Shown piece by piece: positions 44,111 through 52,435 of a stretch of 64,000 bases of DNA. The DNA is taken from the NCBI RefSeq assembly GCF_026672375.1, contig NZ_JAPPRA010000001.1:930001-994000 (forward strand). Direction: 5' to 3'. The stretch is from Caulobacter sp. SL161 (GTDB taxonomy: Bacteria; Pseudomonadota; Alphaproteobacteria; Caulobacterales; Caulobacteraceae). Positions within the stretch are counted from its first letter, which is position 1. Every line of letters begins with the position of its first letter. Both the position numbers and the translations under genes were made by a program. The notes below the pieces were generated by a model. The model saw only the letters and a list, made by a program, of their open reading frames with translations, was not told the origin of the DNA and ran no database searches.

Positions 44111-44230
44111 GTCCCCGGGGAAGGCCGGGGTCCAGATCGAACCCACCGAGACGGAAAATCCTGTCGGAGCCGAAGGGCGCGAGCACTCAAGCGGTCGCGG
44201 CTGAATCTGGGCCCCGGCCTTCGCCGGGGA
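44111..44230. repeat. Inverted-repeat module spanning the gap and the 3' end of the YhhN gene
   Basis: Left arm 44111-44135 (GTCCCCGGGGAAGGCCGGGG TCCAGA) and right arm about 44206-44230 (TCTGGGCCCCGGCC TTCGCCGGGGA) pair with only a few mismatches. The right arm encodes the last residues of the YhhN-family protein (LPGEGRGPD). It is a different unit from the CCCTCTCCC modules but similar in style. Confidence 0.65.
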
Positions 44231-44873
44231 GGTCGGTGGACTTGAGAGACAAGGCCTCCGCCGCCCCCACGCAGATCAACAGCTGCCCAAAGTAATAAAG
44301 CCCCCAGACGCCCAGGCCGGTGGCCAGGTTGTCGGGCAGGGGACCCAGGCGGCCGAAGATCAGCAGGTCCGAGACCACGAACATCAGCGCGCCCAGGCCG
44401 ACGGTCTTGAACGGGAACCGGCTCATCAGCGCCGTGGCGGCCATCACCGCCAGGAACAGGCTGTAGAGGGCGATCCCCGGCGCCGCTGCGCGGTCGCTGG
44501 GCAGCAGGAACGATACGCCTACGACGACCGGGATCAGCGCCAGGGGCGCCAGCGTCCACGCCTTGCGGTGGCGAAGATAAAGGCCGCTGGCTACCACGTG
44601 TCCCAGCAGGAACGAAATCGCCCCAACCGTGAGGCCGTGAGTCTCCAGCAACACGTCGCCGCCGGTCCCCAGCGCCATGATGGCCGCCAGCAGCCAGCCA
44701 TCCGCCGATCGCGCCCGCAGCGCCGCATGGATCGCGAGCAGACCGACGCCCGCGCCTTTCCACGCCGTCTCGACGCCGGGCGGCAGGGGCAGGCTCCAAC
44801 TGGCTGCATAGCTGACCCCGGCGATCACCGAGGCGATCAGTGTCCACCGCGCGGCCGCGCTCATTGCTTGCAT
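44187..44873 (-). CDS. YhhN family membrane protein (lysoplasmalogenase-like)
   Basis: 228-residue membrane protein with about eight hydrophobic helices (WTLIASVIAGVSYAASW, TLAPLALIPVVVGVSFLL, FLAVMAATALMSRF, TVGLGALMFVVSDLLIF). GTGGDVLLE and FVVSDLL are the family's conserved Asp-containing segments. Relatives include TMEM86B-type lysoplasmalogenases, so hydrolysis or remodelling of ether lipids is possible. ATG 44873 is preceded closely by GGGGA. The C-terminal ~12 residues (PGEGRGPDSAATA) come from an intergenic repeat module, suggesting that the original stop was lost. Confidence 0.78.
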   Translation of the reverse strand: MQAMSAAARWTLIASVIAGVSYAASWSLPLPPGVETAWKGAGVGLLAIHAALRARSADGWLLAAIMALGTGGDVLLETHGLTVGAISFLLGHVVASGLYLRHRKAWTLAPLALIPVVVGVSFLLPSDRAAAPGIALYSLFLAVMAATALMSRFPFKTVGLGALMFVVSDLLIFGRLGPLPDNLATGLGVWGLYYFGQLLICVGAAEALSLKSTDLPGEGRGPDSAATA

Positions 44874-45001
44874 CGTCCCGTCCCCGCTTTTTTGCGCACA
44901 CTGCGCCGCCCCGCCCGCTGAGCGCAATCGGCTAGATGCGTCGCCGGGTTGGCGCAGCCGGCGAAATGTCGGAAGGAAGGGGCACAGGTACGGAGAAGAC
45001 C

Positions 45002-46540
45002 ATGAACGGCGCGGACGCCCTGATCACCACCCTGGCCGACAACGGCGTGATCGCCTGTTTCGCCAATCCCGGCACCAGCGAGATGCAGTTCGTCTCAGCC
45101 CTGGACCGCGAGCCGCGCATGCGCAGCGTGCTCTGCCTGTTCGAGGGCGTGGCGACCGGCGCCGCCGACGGCTATGGCCGGATGGCCGGCAAGCCCGCCT
45201 GCACCCTGCTGCATCTGGGGCCCGGCTACGCCAACGGCGCGGCCAACCTGCACAACGCCCGCCGCGCCTTCACGCCGGTGGTCAATGTGATCGGCGACCA
45301 CGCCACCTATCACCGCGACTTCGATGCGCCCCTGAACAGCGACATCGCCGCCCTGGCCGCGCCCAATTCGCTGTGGGTCAAGTCGGCTGAGACCGCCGAC
45401 AGCGTCGGGCCGCTGGCCGCCGAGGCGATCGTCGCCGCCTACGGGACGCCGGGCGGCAACGCCTGTCTCGTCCTGCCCGCCGATGCGGCCTGGAACGAAG
45501 CGACCGTGAAGGGGCCGGTGGTGACGCCGCCCGCCTTCGCCGCGCCGGACGCCTCAGCCGTCGACGCAGTCGCCAAGGCGCTGGGCGGCGCGACCAAGCC
45601 CGTGCTGCTGCTGGGCTCGGGCGCGTGCGGCGAGGCGGCGCTGGCGGCGGCCGGACGGCTGTCAGCCCACGGCGTGCGCGTGCTGACCGACACCTTCACC
45701 GCCCGCCAGGCGCGGGGCGAGGGCCGTTTCCGTCCCGACAAGCTGCCCTATTTCGGCGAGCTGGCCCTGAAGGACCTCGACGGCGTCGACCTGATGGTGC
45801 TGGTCGCCACCCAAACGCCGGTCGCGTTCTTCGCCTATCCCGACCGCCCCAGCGTGCTGGTGCCTGAGGGCTGCTCGGTCGAGACCCTGTGCGGTCGCGA
45901 GGTCGATGCGGCCGCCGCGCTGAACGCCCTGGCCGACGCGCTAGGCGCGCCCGCCGCCGGCTCCGTCGAGACCTACGCCGCCCCGGACGCGCCGGCCGGA
46001 CGTCTGGACGCCTGGGCCATCGGCGCGGCGATCGCGCGGCACATGCCCACGAACACGATCATCTCGGATGACGCGGTGACGGCGGGCCTGCCGATCTTCA
46101 CCCAGACCAAGGCCGCCCGGGCGCACGACTGGCTGTCTTTGACCGGCGGCGCGATCGGCCAGGGCATCCCGCTGGCGATCGGCGCGGCGGTGGCCTGTCC
46201 GGACCGCAAGGTCCTGGCCCTGACCGGCGACGGCGCGGGCATGTACACGGTCCAGGGCCTCTGGACGGTGGTCCGCGAAAAGCTGGACGTGACCGTGGTG
46301 GTCTTCGCCAACCACGCCTACCGCATCCTCGGCATTGAGCTGGGCCGCACGGGCGCCGGCAATCCGGGTCCCGCCGCCGCAAAGCTGCTGGATCTGGGCG
46401 ATCCGCGCATCGATTGGGTGAAGCTGGCCGAAGGCCTGGGCATGGCCGCCGAGCGGGTCGCCACCGCCGAGGCCTTCGACGAGGCCTTCGCTCGCGCCAT
46501 GGCCACGCCGGGTCCGCGCCTGATCGAAGCGGCGATGTAG
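45002..46540 (+). CDS. TPP-dependent enzyme, acetolactate synthase large-subunit-like
   Basis: 512-residue thiamine-diphosphate enzyme. GGAGAA before ATG 45002 sets the start. PYR domain catalytic Glu is in CLFEGVATGAADGYGRM; the TPP-binding motif is LTGDGAGMYTVQGLWTVVREKLDV, broken here at GDGAGMY, with N-A-Y (ANHAYRILGIE) at the end. Residue pattern PGTSEMQFVSAL and FANHAYR resembles the benzoylformate-decarboxylase/acetolactate-synthase-like branch annotated as IlvB-like or MdlC-like. It lacks a regulatory small subunit nearby, so a decarboxylase, not acetolactate synthase proper, is likely. Co-directional with the acyl-CoA ligase further upstream but separated by the divergent YhhN gene. 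Confidence 0.72.
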   Translation: MNGADALITTLADNGVIACFANPGTSEMQFVSALDREPRMRSVLCLFEGVATGAADGYGRMAGKPACTLLHLGPGYANGAANLHNARRAFTPVVNVIGDHATYHRDFDAPLNSDIAALAAPNSLWVKSAETADSVGPLAAEAIVAAYGTPGGNACLVLPADAAWNEATVKGPVVTPPAFAAPDASAVDAVAKALGGATKPVLLLGSGACGEAALAAAGRLSAHGVRVLTDTFTARQARGEGRFRPDKLPYFGELALKDLDGVDLMVLVATQTPVAFFAYPDRPSVLVPEGCSVETLCGREVDAAAALNALADALGAPAAGSVETYAAPDAPAGRLDAWAIGAAIARHMPTNTIISDDAVTAGLPIFTQTKAARAHDWLSLTGGAIGQGIPLAIGAAVACPDRKVLALTGDGAGMYTVQGLWTVVREKLDVTVVVFANHAYRILGIELGRTGAGNPGPAAAKLLDLGDPRIDWVKLAEGLGMAAERVATAEAFDEAFARAMATPGPRLIEAAM

Positions 46541-46577
46541 GCCGGCGCCTCTCGCCCCCTCTCCGCCCAAAGAAAAA

Positions 46578-46610
46578 CCCGCCCGGATCGCTCCGGGCGG
46601 GCTCTTTTTT
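46578..46610. terminator. Bidirectional terminator
   Basis: 10-bp stem CCCGCCCGGA / TCCGGGCGGG with loop TCGC (46578-46601). On the plus strand CTCTTTTTT follows; on the minus strand GTTTTTCTTT follows. It terminates both the TPP enzyme gene and the convergent cysteine-repeat gene. Confidence 0.93.
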
Positions 46611-46626
46611 CAGGCCGTGACCTGGA

Positions 46627-47976
46627 TCAGGCCTTCGGCTTGTTGGTCGGCAGCTTGCAGCCGCCGCCGATGCCCTTGGCCTGCGTGCAGGACAGGAACT
46701 CCTTGGCGGCCGGCTTGGCCACGCCGATCGGATAACCCAGGACCCAGCCCGGCAGGCCGTCCGAGCAGGCCACTTCGATGAAGCCCTCGGTATCGGTCGA
46801 GCCGATCACGCGGGCGTCCGAGACCTGGCACGAGGCCTTGTTGAAGCCGATCAGATCCTTGGTCAGGCGGGCGTACTGCGTGTCCTTCTTGGTGAACGAG
46901 CAGCGGAAGCCGTTCATCTCGGCGGTCAGGCAGTCAAAGACCTTGCCGTCGGTGGCGGTGAACACGGCGATGCCGCCGACGTCGCTGCCCTTGCATTTCA
47001 GCTCGACGATTTCCTTCTTGGGATCGTTCGTCGGCAGCAGGCCGTATTTCTCGACGTCGCAGGTGAAACCGGCCTTGCCGGCCAGCTTGCTGTAGAAGCC
47101 GGCTTGCTCGGTCTGAGCGGCCACCGCGTCGGTCATGGTGCAGCCGCCGCCGACGAAGCCGGCCTGGGCGCACGGGATGGCGCGGTTGAAGGCCCCGGTG
47201 GCCGAGGTCTGCTGGTAGATGTAGCCCTTGCCGTCGTCGCAGGCGACTTCGAAGTAGTTGTCGGCCTTGGTGCTGAGGACGTAGCGCTTGTCCTTGATCG
47301 CGCACTTGGTGCCGGCGGCCGCAGCGGCCGTGTTCAGCGTGTCGACGATCTGCAGCTGGGTCTGACGGTTGGTCAGCTTGCAGCTGACATTGCCGCCTTC
47401 TTCGTACAGCAGGCAGCTGTTGACCGCGACTTCGCCGCCGATGTTCATCGGCGCGGTGGTCTGGACGACATAGCCCGCGCCGCCCTTACAGGCGACTTCG
47501 AAGTACGAGTTCTTGGCGCCCGTGCCGATGGCGCGGGTGTTCTCGATCTCGCACGAGGCGCCGCCCTTCTTGAGGTAGGCGTCGAGGCCCGCGCCGGGGT
47601 TGGCGTTGCCCGGCAGGATACAGGCCAGACCGCCGACCTTGCCGTCCGGACCCGGCTGGCTCGACTCGAGGCAGCTGTAGACTTGCGGTGCGGTGTCCTT
47701 CTTGGCGACGAGCGCGAAGCCCATGCCTTCGTTACACGCGACTTCGAAGTACTTGGCGCCCGCCTTCTTGTCCTCGCCGATATAGCGAGCGTCCGACACG
47801 GTGCAGCTGGCGCCGCTGGCCTGCATGATGGCCGGCGCTTCCTTCATGCCCGCTTCACGCGCCTTGGCGTCGATGGCGGGCTTGCCCTTCTGTTCCTTCT
47901 GCGCCGAAATGACGGCGGACGGAACGAGTACGGCGACCGCGAGGGCGGCCGTCAGGCCGATCGCGAAAGGCCTCAT
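46627..47976 (-). CDS. Secreted protein of five tandem four-cysteine modules
   Basis: 449-residue exported protein; signal peptide about residues 1-25 (VISAQ). AGGAG lies 9 nt before ATG 47976 and touches the ATG at 47985, so 47976 is preferred. After a short linker there are five modules, each with four cysteines: 58/81/102/119, 142/163/188/199, 225/246/269/279, 306/328/349/359, 383/404/430/440, twenty in all and none elsewhere. Each module reads SC-x-(V/I)-x-(D/N)-x-R-x-(I/V)-G and a later FEVAC-x(3-5)-G-(F/Y). I do not know the family. Likely two disulfides per module in the periplasm or outside the cell; a binding or structural role is possible. Confidence 0.8.
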   Translation of the reverse strand: MRPFAIGLTAALAVAVLVPSAVISAQKEQKGKPAIDAKAREAGMKEAPAIMQASGASCTVSDARYIGEDKKAGAKYFEVACNEGMGFALVAKKDTAPQVYSCLESSQPGPDGKVGGLACILPGNANPGAGLDAYLKKGGASCEIENTRAIGTGAKNSYFEVACKGGAGYVVQTTAPMNIGGEVAVNSCLLYEEGGNVSCKLTNRQTQLQIVDTLNTAAAAAGTKCAIKDKRYVLSTKADNYFEVACDDGKGYIYQQTSATGAFNRAIPCAQAGFVGGGCTMTDAVAAQTEQAGFYSKLAGKAGFTCDVEKYGLLPTNDPKKEIVELKCKGSDVGGIAVFTATDGKVFDCLTAEMNGFRCSFTKKDTQYARLTKDLIGFNKASCQVSDARVIGSTDTEGFIEVACSDGLPGWVLGYPIGVAKPAAKEFLSCTQAKGIGGGCKLPTNKPKA

Positions 47977-48139
47977 GGGATACATCTCCTGGGTGGATTC
48001 CTCGCGCGGACATAAGCGCGTGCTTGCATCGGGGGTCAAGATGCCCTCCGACCTAGGCATGATCGTGACAGCCCCCAGGGGCAAAAAATGGGTAAGATCC
48101 GGAATAAGCGTCGGTCAAAGGGCGCGCGGAGGGAGTGAA

Positions 48140-49237
48140 ATGCGCGACGGGTTCGAAGACGACACGACAGAATCGGTGTCGGAACCGAAGAAGGCCGGAC
48201 GACTCGTCTATCCCTTCGAGACGGCGCCGGAGCAGGGCTCTGGCCAGGCGGTCGAGGTCGCGCCGGGCGTTCTGTGGCTGCGCATGCCGCTGGGCGGCTC
48301 GCTGCAGTTCATCAATGTCTGGGCCATCGAGGATGGCGAGGGCTGGGCGGTGGTCGATACCGGCGTTCAGACCCGCGAGACCAGCCAGGCCTGGCGCGCC
48401 GCCTTCACCGAGGCGCTGGGCGGCAAGCCGATCACCCGCGTGATCGTCACCCACCTGCATCCGGACCACATCGGCCTGGCCGGTTGGATGACGCGCAAGT
48501 TCGACTGCCGGCTGTGGATGACGCGGCTGGAATACTTCCAGTGCCGCATGCTGGTGGCCGACACCGGCCGCGAGGCGCCGGAAGACGGGGTGCGGTTCTT
48601 CCGCGCCGCCGGCTGGGACGAGGACGCCATCGAGAACTACAAGGCCCGCTTCGGCGGCTTCGGCAAGGCGATCTACGCCCTGCCCGACAGCTATCGCCGC
48701 CTGAGCGACGGTGAGGACTTCGACATCGGCGGGCGCATCTGGCGCGTCGTGACGGGGCAAGGCCATTCGCCGGACCACGCCTGTCTGTGGTGTCCGGAAC
48801 TCAAGCTCTTGATTTCCGGTGACCAGGTGCTGCCGCGCATCTCGTCCAACGTCTCGGTGTTCCCGACCGAGCCGGACGCCGACCCGCTGTCGGACTGGCT
48901 GCGCTCCCTGGCCAAGGTCAAGGCGACCGTGCCCGACGAGGTGATCGTGCTGCCCGCGCACAACGATCCCTTTGAGGGCCTGCACACGCGGATCGACGCG
49001 CTGATCTCCGGCCACGAGCGGGGTCTGGCGCGGCTGGAGAAGAAGCTTTCCGAGCGCAAGCGCGTGGTCGACACCTTCGGCGCGCTGTTCGCGCGTCCCA
49101 TCGGGCCTGACCTTCTGGGCATGGCGACCGGCGAGGCCCTGGCCCACCTCAACTGCCTGATCCGGCGCGGACGGGTGAAGCGCGAGGTCGATGGCGAAGG
49201 GGTGGCCTGGTACGCGGCGAATTCTAGCGAAGCTTAA
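48140..49237 (+). CDS. MBL-fold metallo-hydrolase
   Basis: 365-residue metallo-beta-lactamase-fold enzyme. GGAGGGAG immediately before the ATG at 48140 (48129-48136) supports this start. Metal-binding motif THLHPDHIG, with VDTG before it, GQGHSPDHACL and SGDQVLPRI (Asp), and PAHNDPF with the last His. A C-terminal winged-helix-like part (TGEALAHLNCLIRRGRVKREVDGEGVAWYA) matches LACTB2/BLACT_WH-like domains. It precedes the MarR gene by 44 nt; with the following crotonase and SDR genes it may belong to an acyl-CoA salvage cluster. Hydrolysis of an acyl-CoA or other thioester is a guess. Confidence 0.82.
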   Translation: MRDGFEDDTTESVSEPKKAGRLVYPFETAPEQGSGQAVEVAPGVLWLRMPLGGSLQFINVWAIEDGEGWAVVDTGVQTRETSQAWRAAFTEALGGKPITRVIVTHLHPDHIGLAGWMTRKFDCRLWMTRLEYFQCRMLVADTGREAPEDGVRFFRAAGWDEDAIENYKARFGGFGKAIYALPDSYRRLSDGEDFDIGGRIWRVVTGQGHSPDHACLWCPELKLLISGDQVLPRISSNVSVFPTEPDADPLSDWLRSLAKVKATVPDEVIVLPAHNDPFEGLHTRIDALISGHERGLARLEKKLSERKRVVDTFGALFARPIGPDLLGMATGEALAHLNCLIRRGRVKREVDGEGVAWYAANSSEA

Positions 49238-49252
49238 AAACGACCGTTTGAC

Positions 49253-49268
49253 ATTTCGCATGTGAAAT
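49253..49268. promoter_or_regulatory. Candidate MarR operator
   Basis: ATTTCGCA-TGTGAAAT: a 16-bp inverted repeat with one mismatch, 13 nt before the MarR-family start codon and just after a TTGACA at 49248-49253. The size and position fit an autoregulatory MarR site overlapping its promoter; no clean -10 hexamer was found. Confidence 0.55.
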
Positions 49269-49281
49269 ATACGGTTGACGC

Positions 49282-49725
49282 ATGTCCACGCCGCCCAACC
49301 GTCGACTGGTCTTTCTGCTGAACGCCGGCCACCGGCGGGTGCAGCGCTGGATCGAAGGCAGGATGGCGGCCGAAGGCGGGCTGACGGCCGCGCAGTCCGG
49401 CGTGCTGTTCTTCCTCGGCGAACGGGACGGCGCCCTGATCGGTGAGGCGGCCGACGCGCTCGATCTGGCCCCTTCGGCCATGACCGGCCTGATCGACCGC
49501 ATGGCCCGGGCCGAGCTGGTCGAGCGCCGCGCCGACGCCAAGGACGGCCGCGCCATGCACCTGCACCTGACCGACAAGGGCCGCGCCGCCCGCGATACGG
49601 CCAAGGCCGGGCTTCGCGGCGTCAACGCTCAACTCACCGAAGGCTTCACGGACGAGGAAATCAGCGTGGTCTCGCGCTGGCTCGCCAGCCTGCAGACCAA
49701 GTTCCCCAAGGGAGATGCGCAATGA
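49282..49725 (+). CDS. MarR family transcriptional regulator
   Basis: 147-residue MarR-type repressor. Winged helix: LTAAQSGVLFFLGERDGALIG, EAADALDLAPSAMTGLIDRM (recognition), AELVERRADAKDGRAMHLHL (wing). It precedes an enoyl-CoA isomerase gene with an ATGA overlap, so it most likely controls that cluster in response to an acyl-CoA or related ligand, as several MarR proteins of fatty-acid or hydroxycinnamate catabolism do. The ATG follows a probable operator palindrome closely, so the transcript is short-leadered or leaderless. Confidence 0.87.
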   Translation: MSTPPNRRLVFLLNAGHRRVQRWIEGRMAAEGGLTAAQSGVLFFLGERDGALIGEAADALDLAPSAMTGLIDRMARAELVERRADAKDGRAMHLHLTDKGRAARDTAKAGLRGVNAQLTEGFTDEEISVVSRWLASLQTKFPKGDAQ

Positions 49726-50492
49726 CCGACCATGTGACGGTGCAGATCGACGCCGGCGTGATGACCCTCACCCTGGCGCGCCCGGAAAAGAAGAACGCCC
49801 TGTCCAACGCCATGTACGGCGTGCTGGCCGACAGCCTGGAGGCGGCCGAGAAGGATCCGGCCATCCGCGTGGTGGTCTTCCAGGGCGACGGCGACAGCTT
49901 CACCGCCGGCAACGACCTGCAGGACTTCGCCGCCCAGGCCACCGGCGCCTTCAGCGGCGAGCGGCACGTGACCCGGTTCCTGAAGGCCCTGGCGAACGCC
50001 ACCCGGCCGCTGGTCGCGGCCGTGCAGGGCCAGGACGTCGGCGTGGGGACGACCATGCTGCTGCACTGCGACCTGGTGTTCGTCAGCCCCGACGCGCGCC
50101 TGACCACCCCGTTCGTCAACCTGGCCCTGGTGCCGGAGGCCGCGTCCAGCTGGCTGCTGCCCGCCCGCATCGGCCACGCCCGCGCCTACGCTATGTTCGC
50201 CCTGGGCGAGGCGGTGGACGGGGCCACGGCCGTGGCCTGGGGCCTGGCCAACGGCCTGGCGGAGGGCGATGAGCTGCGGGCGCGCGCCCGGGCCGCCGCA
50301 GACCAGCTGGCCAAGCGTCCGCTAGGCGCCCTGACCGTGACCAAGCGCCTGATGCGCGACGCCGAGAAGATCGCCCAGCTGATGGACACCGAGGGCGCGG
50401 AGTTCGCCGCGCGCCTGCAGACCGCCGAAGCCCGCGAAGCCTTCATGGCCTTCGCCGAACGCCGGGCGCCCGACTTCAGCAAGGCCGGCTAG
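49722..50492 (+). CDS. Enoyl-CoA hydratase/isomerase, delta3-delta2-enoyl-CoA isomerase-like
   Basis: 256-residue crotonase-fold protein. Oxyanion segment SFTAGNDL, then VQGQDVGVGTTMLLHCDLVF and TPFVNLALVPEAASSWLLP; the pattern TPFVNL-x-LVPEAASS is typical of ECI-type enoyl-CoA isomerases rather than hydratases. Probably moves the 3-double bond of unsaturated acyl-CoA into the 2-position for beta-oxidation. Translationally coupled to the MarR gene and followed 3 nt later by a small membrane protein gene. Confidence 0.85.
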   Translation: MTDHVTVQIDAGVMTLTLARPEKKNALSNAMYGVLADSLEAAEKDPAIRVVVFQGDGDSFTAGNDLQDFAAQATGAFSGERHVTRFLKALANATRPLVAAVQGQDVGVGTTMLLHCDLVFVSPDARLTTPFVNLALVPEAASSWLLPARIGHARAYAMFALGEAVDGATAVAWGLANGLAEGDELRARARAAADQLAKRPLGALTVTKRLMRDAEKIAQLMDTEGAEFAARLQTAEAREAFMAFAERRAPDFSKAG

Positions 50493-50495
50493 GCC

Positions 50496-50912
50496 GTGCT
50501 GCTGGCCCTGCTGCTGACCGGGGTCTTCTTGCTGCTCGCGGGCGTCCATCTTTACTGGGCGTTCGGCGGCCGGTGGCCCGGCCATGACGAGGCCTCGCTG
50601 GTCGAGCATGTGGTGGGCCGCACGCGCGACATGAAGGCGCCGAGCCCGCTGGCCTGCGTCGCCGTGGCCCTGGCGCTGATGGCGGGCGGCGGGCTGGTCC
50701 TGGCTTCGGTCTGGCCGCCTGCGCCTCTGGAGCCTTGGCTGGACGCCGGCCGCTGGGCGCTGTTCGCCGTCTTCGCCGCCCGGGGTGTGGCCACCTATGT
50801 TCCGCGGATCTTTCGCTATGCCGAGGGCACGCCGTTCTGGCGGCTGAACCGGCGGGCCTATGGTCCCCTCTGCCTTGCGATCGCTCTGGGGATTTGCGCG
50901 ATCCAGATGTAG
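50496..50912 (+). CDS. DUF3995 small membrane protein
   Basis: 138-residue protein with four hydrophobic helices (LLALLLTGVFLLLAGVHLYW; LACVAVALALMAGGGLVL; WALFAVFAARGVATYV; YGPLCLAIALGICAIQM). It starts with GTG 50496, three nt after the crotonase stop. The aromatic/Arg pattern TPFWRLNRRAYGPLC is characteristic of DUF3995. Function unknown; likely part of the same operon. Confidence 0.78.
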   Translation: MLLALLLTGVFLLLAGVHLYWAFGGRWPGHDEASLVEHVVGRTRDMKAPSPLACVAVALALMAGGGLVLASVWPPAPLEPWLDAGRWALFAVFAARGVATYVPRIFRYAEGTPFWRLNRRAYGPLCLAIALGICAIQM

Positions 50913-50948
50913 CGTAGCCGACATAACAACAAGCGGGAGGAAGCGGGC

Positions 50949-51920
50949 ATGAGCGGACGGATCACATCGGCCTTTGGGGCTAAATCGACGGCGCGCGAGG
51001 TTGTCGCCGGGCATGACCTTTCCGGCCGCGTGGCCATCGTCACCGGCGCGGCCACCGGCATCGGGGTGGAGACCGCTCGCGCGCTGGCCCTGGCGGGCGC
51101 CGAAGTGATCATCGCCGCCCGCAAGCCGGAGCTCGGCGAAGAGGTCGCCAACGCCATCAACGAAGAGGCCGGCTCCAAGCGGGTCAGCTTCGGCATGCTG
51201 GATCTGTCCAGCCTGGAGGCCATCCGCCACTTCGCGAACGTCTGGGGCGACCGGCGGATCGACATCCTGATCAACAACGCCGCCGTCATGGCCAGTCCGC
51301 TGATGCGCACCACCGACGGCTTCGAGATGCAGTTCGGCACCAATCACCTGGGCCATTTCCTGCTGTCGGTGCTGCTGGCCCCGAACCTGATCGCCGGCGC
51401 GAAAGCCAGCGGCAAACCCTCGCGGCTGGTGTCGCTTTCGTCGATCGGCCACCGGCGCTCGGGGATCCATTTCGACGATCCCAACTACAACACCCGCCCC
51501 TACGAAAAGTGGGAGGCCTATGGTCAGGCCAAGACCGCAAACAGCCTGTTCGCCGTCGGCTTCGACAAGCGCTTCAAGGACCAGGGCGTCCACGCCAACG
51601 CCGTCATGCCGGGCGGCATCCTGACGCCGCTGCAGCGCCACCTGCCGATCGAAGAGCAGCGCGCCCTGGGCTGGCTGGACGAGAACGACCAGCCGCGCGA
51701 AGGCTTCAAGACGACCGAGCAGGGCGCGGCCACCAGCGTCTGGGCCGCCGTCGGCGCCGAGCTGGAAGGCGTCGGCGGGCTCTATCTGGAGGATTGCAAC
51801 CAGGCGCTACCCTGGAGCAAGGAGAACCCCTGGACCGGCGTCATGCCGCACGCCCTGGACCCCGAGGCCGCCGATCGGCTCTGGGACCTTTCGGTCGACA
51901 TCGTCGGGGCCGGCGCGTGA
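50949..51920 (+). CDS. Short-chain dehydrogenase/reductase (retinol-dehydrogenase-like)
   Basis: 323-residue classical SDR. Cofactor motif TGAATGIGVETA, NNAAVM, catalytic Ser in VSLSSIGHR and Y-x3-K in YGQAKTAN; the insert around the substrate loop and the FGTNHLGHFLL segment match RDH/WWOX-like oxidoreductases. GGGAGGAAG before the ATG at 50949 is a strong ribosome site. The stop overlaps by one base the next membrane-protein start. Substrate unknown. Confidence 0.87.
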   Translation: MSGRITSAFGAKSTAREVVAGHDLSGRVAIVTGAATGIGVETARALALAGAEVIIAARKPELGEEVANAINEEAGSKRVSFGMLDLSSLEAIRHFANVWGDRRIDILINNAAVMASPLMRTTDGFEMQFGTNHLGHFLLSVLLAPNLIAGAKASGKPSRLVSLSSIGHRRSGIHFDDPNYNTRPYEKWEAYGQAKTANSLFAVGFDKRFKDQGVHANAVMPGGILTPLQRHLPIEEQRALGWLDENDQPREGFKTTEQGAATSVWAAVGAELEGVGGLYLEDCNQALPWSKENPWTGVMPHALDPEAADRLWDLSVDIVGAGA

Positions 51921-52435
51921 TGGAGCGCGCCTCGGCGCTGCGCCTCGCGGGCGTGGCGGTGCTGCTGGGCGTGGCGATCGATGTCGTCGCGCCCTTCCTG
52001 ATCTATCCGCGCCTGGTCGAGCCGCAGCCGCATCTTGTCTACACGCTGATCGACCTTCTGCTGCTGATCGGCATGCTGGGCGCCCGGGCCCTGACTGCGC
52101 GCGCCACGGGCCCGCTGGGGCTCGCAGGCTTCGTCCTGGCGATCCTGGGCGTCCTGCTGGTGCGGACCTCGTCTGCCGAGGTGTTCGGCGAGGCGTCCTA
52201 CATGATCGCGTCCGCCATCTGGTCGATCGGCATGGTGGTCTGGGCCGTGGACCTCTTGCGGGCGCGCGTGCTGCGGCTTGCGGCGGGCTTCTGGATCGCG
52301 GCCCTGGTCGTCGGACTTGTCGGTCTGGCGTTGAAGGATCACGGCCCGATCGCCCACATGGCCAAGATGACCTTCCTGCTCGGCTTCGCCGTCGTCGGCG
52401 TCCAACTGTTCAAAACCCGTGGAGACCCCGCATGA
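51920..52435 (+). CDS. Small membrane protein, unknown family
   Basis: 171-residue membrane protein overlapping the SDR stop by one base (TGATG) and overlapping the HSDL2-like start by four, so inside a tightly packed operon. Five predicted hydrophobic segments (LRLAGVAVLLGVAIDVVAPF; LIDLLLLIGMLGARAL; GLAGFVLAILGVLLV; MIASAIWSIGMVVWAVDLL; FWIAALVVGLVGLAL and MTFLLGFAVVGVQLF toward the end). No motif I recognise. It may be an accessory subunit of the flanking SDR-related pathway or unrelated. Confidence 0.75.
   Translation: MERASALRLAGVAVLLGVAIDVVAPFLIYPRLVEPQPHLVYTLIDLLLLIGMLGARALTARATGPLGLAGFVLAILGVLLVRTSSAEVFGEASYMIASAIWSIGMVVWAVDLLRARVLRLAAGFWIAALVVGLVGLALKDHGPIAHMAKMTFLLGFAVVGVQLFKTRGDPA

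Noticed and set aside
49248..49275. Complete sigma-73 promoter before the MarR gene
   Set aside because: TTGACA is good, but the best -10-like TATACG is only 14 nt away, too short for a confident call; only the operator is reported.
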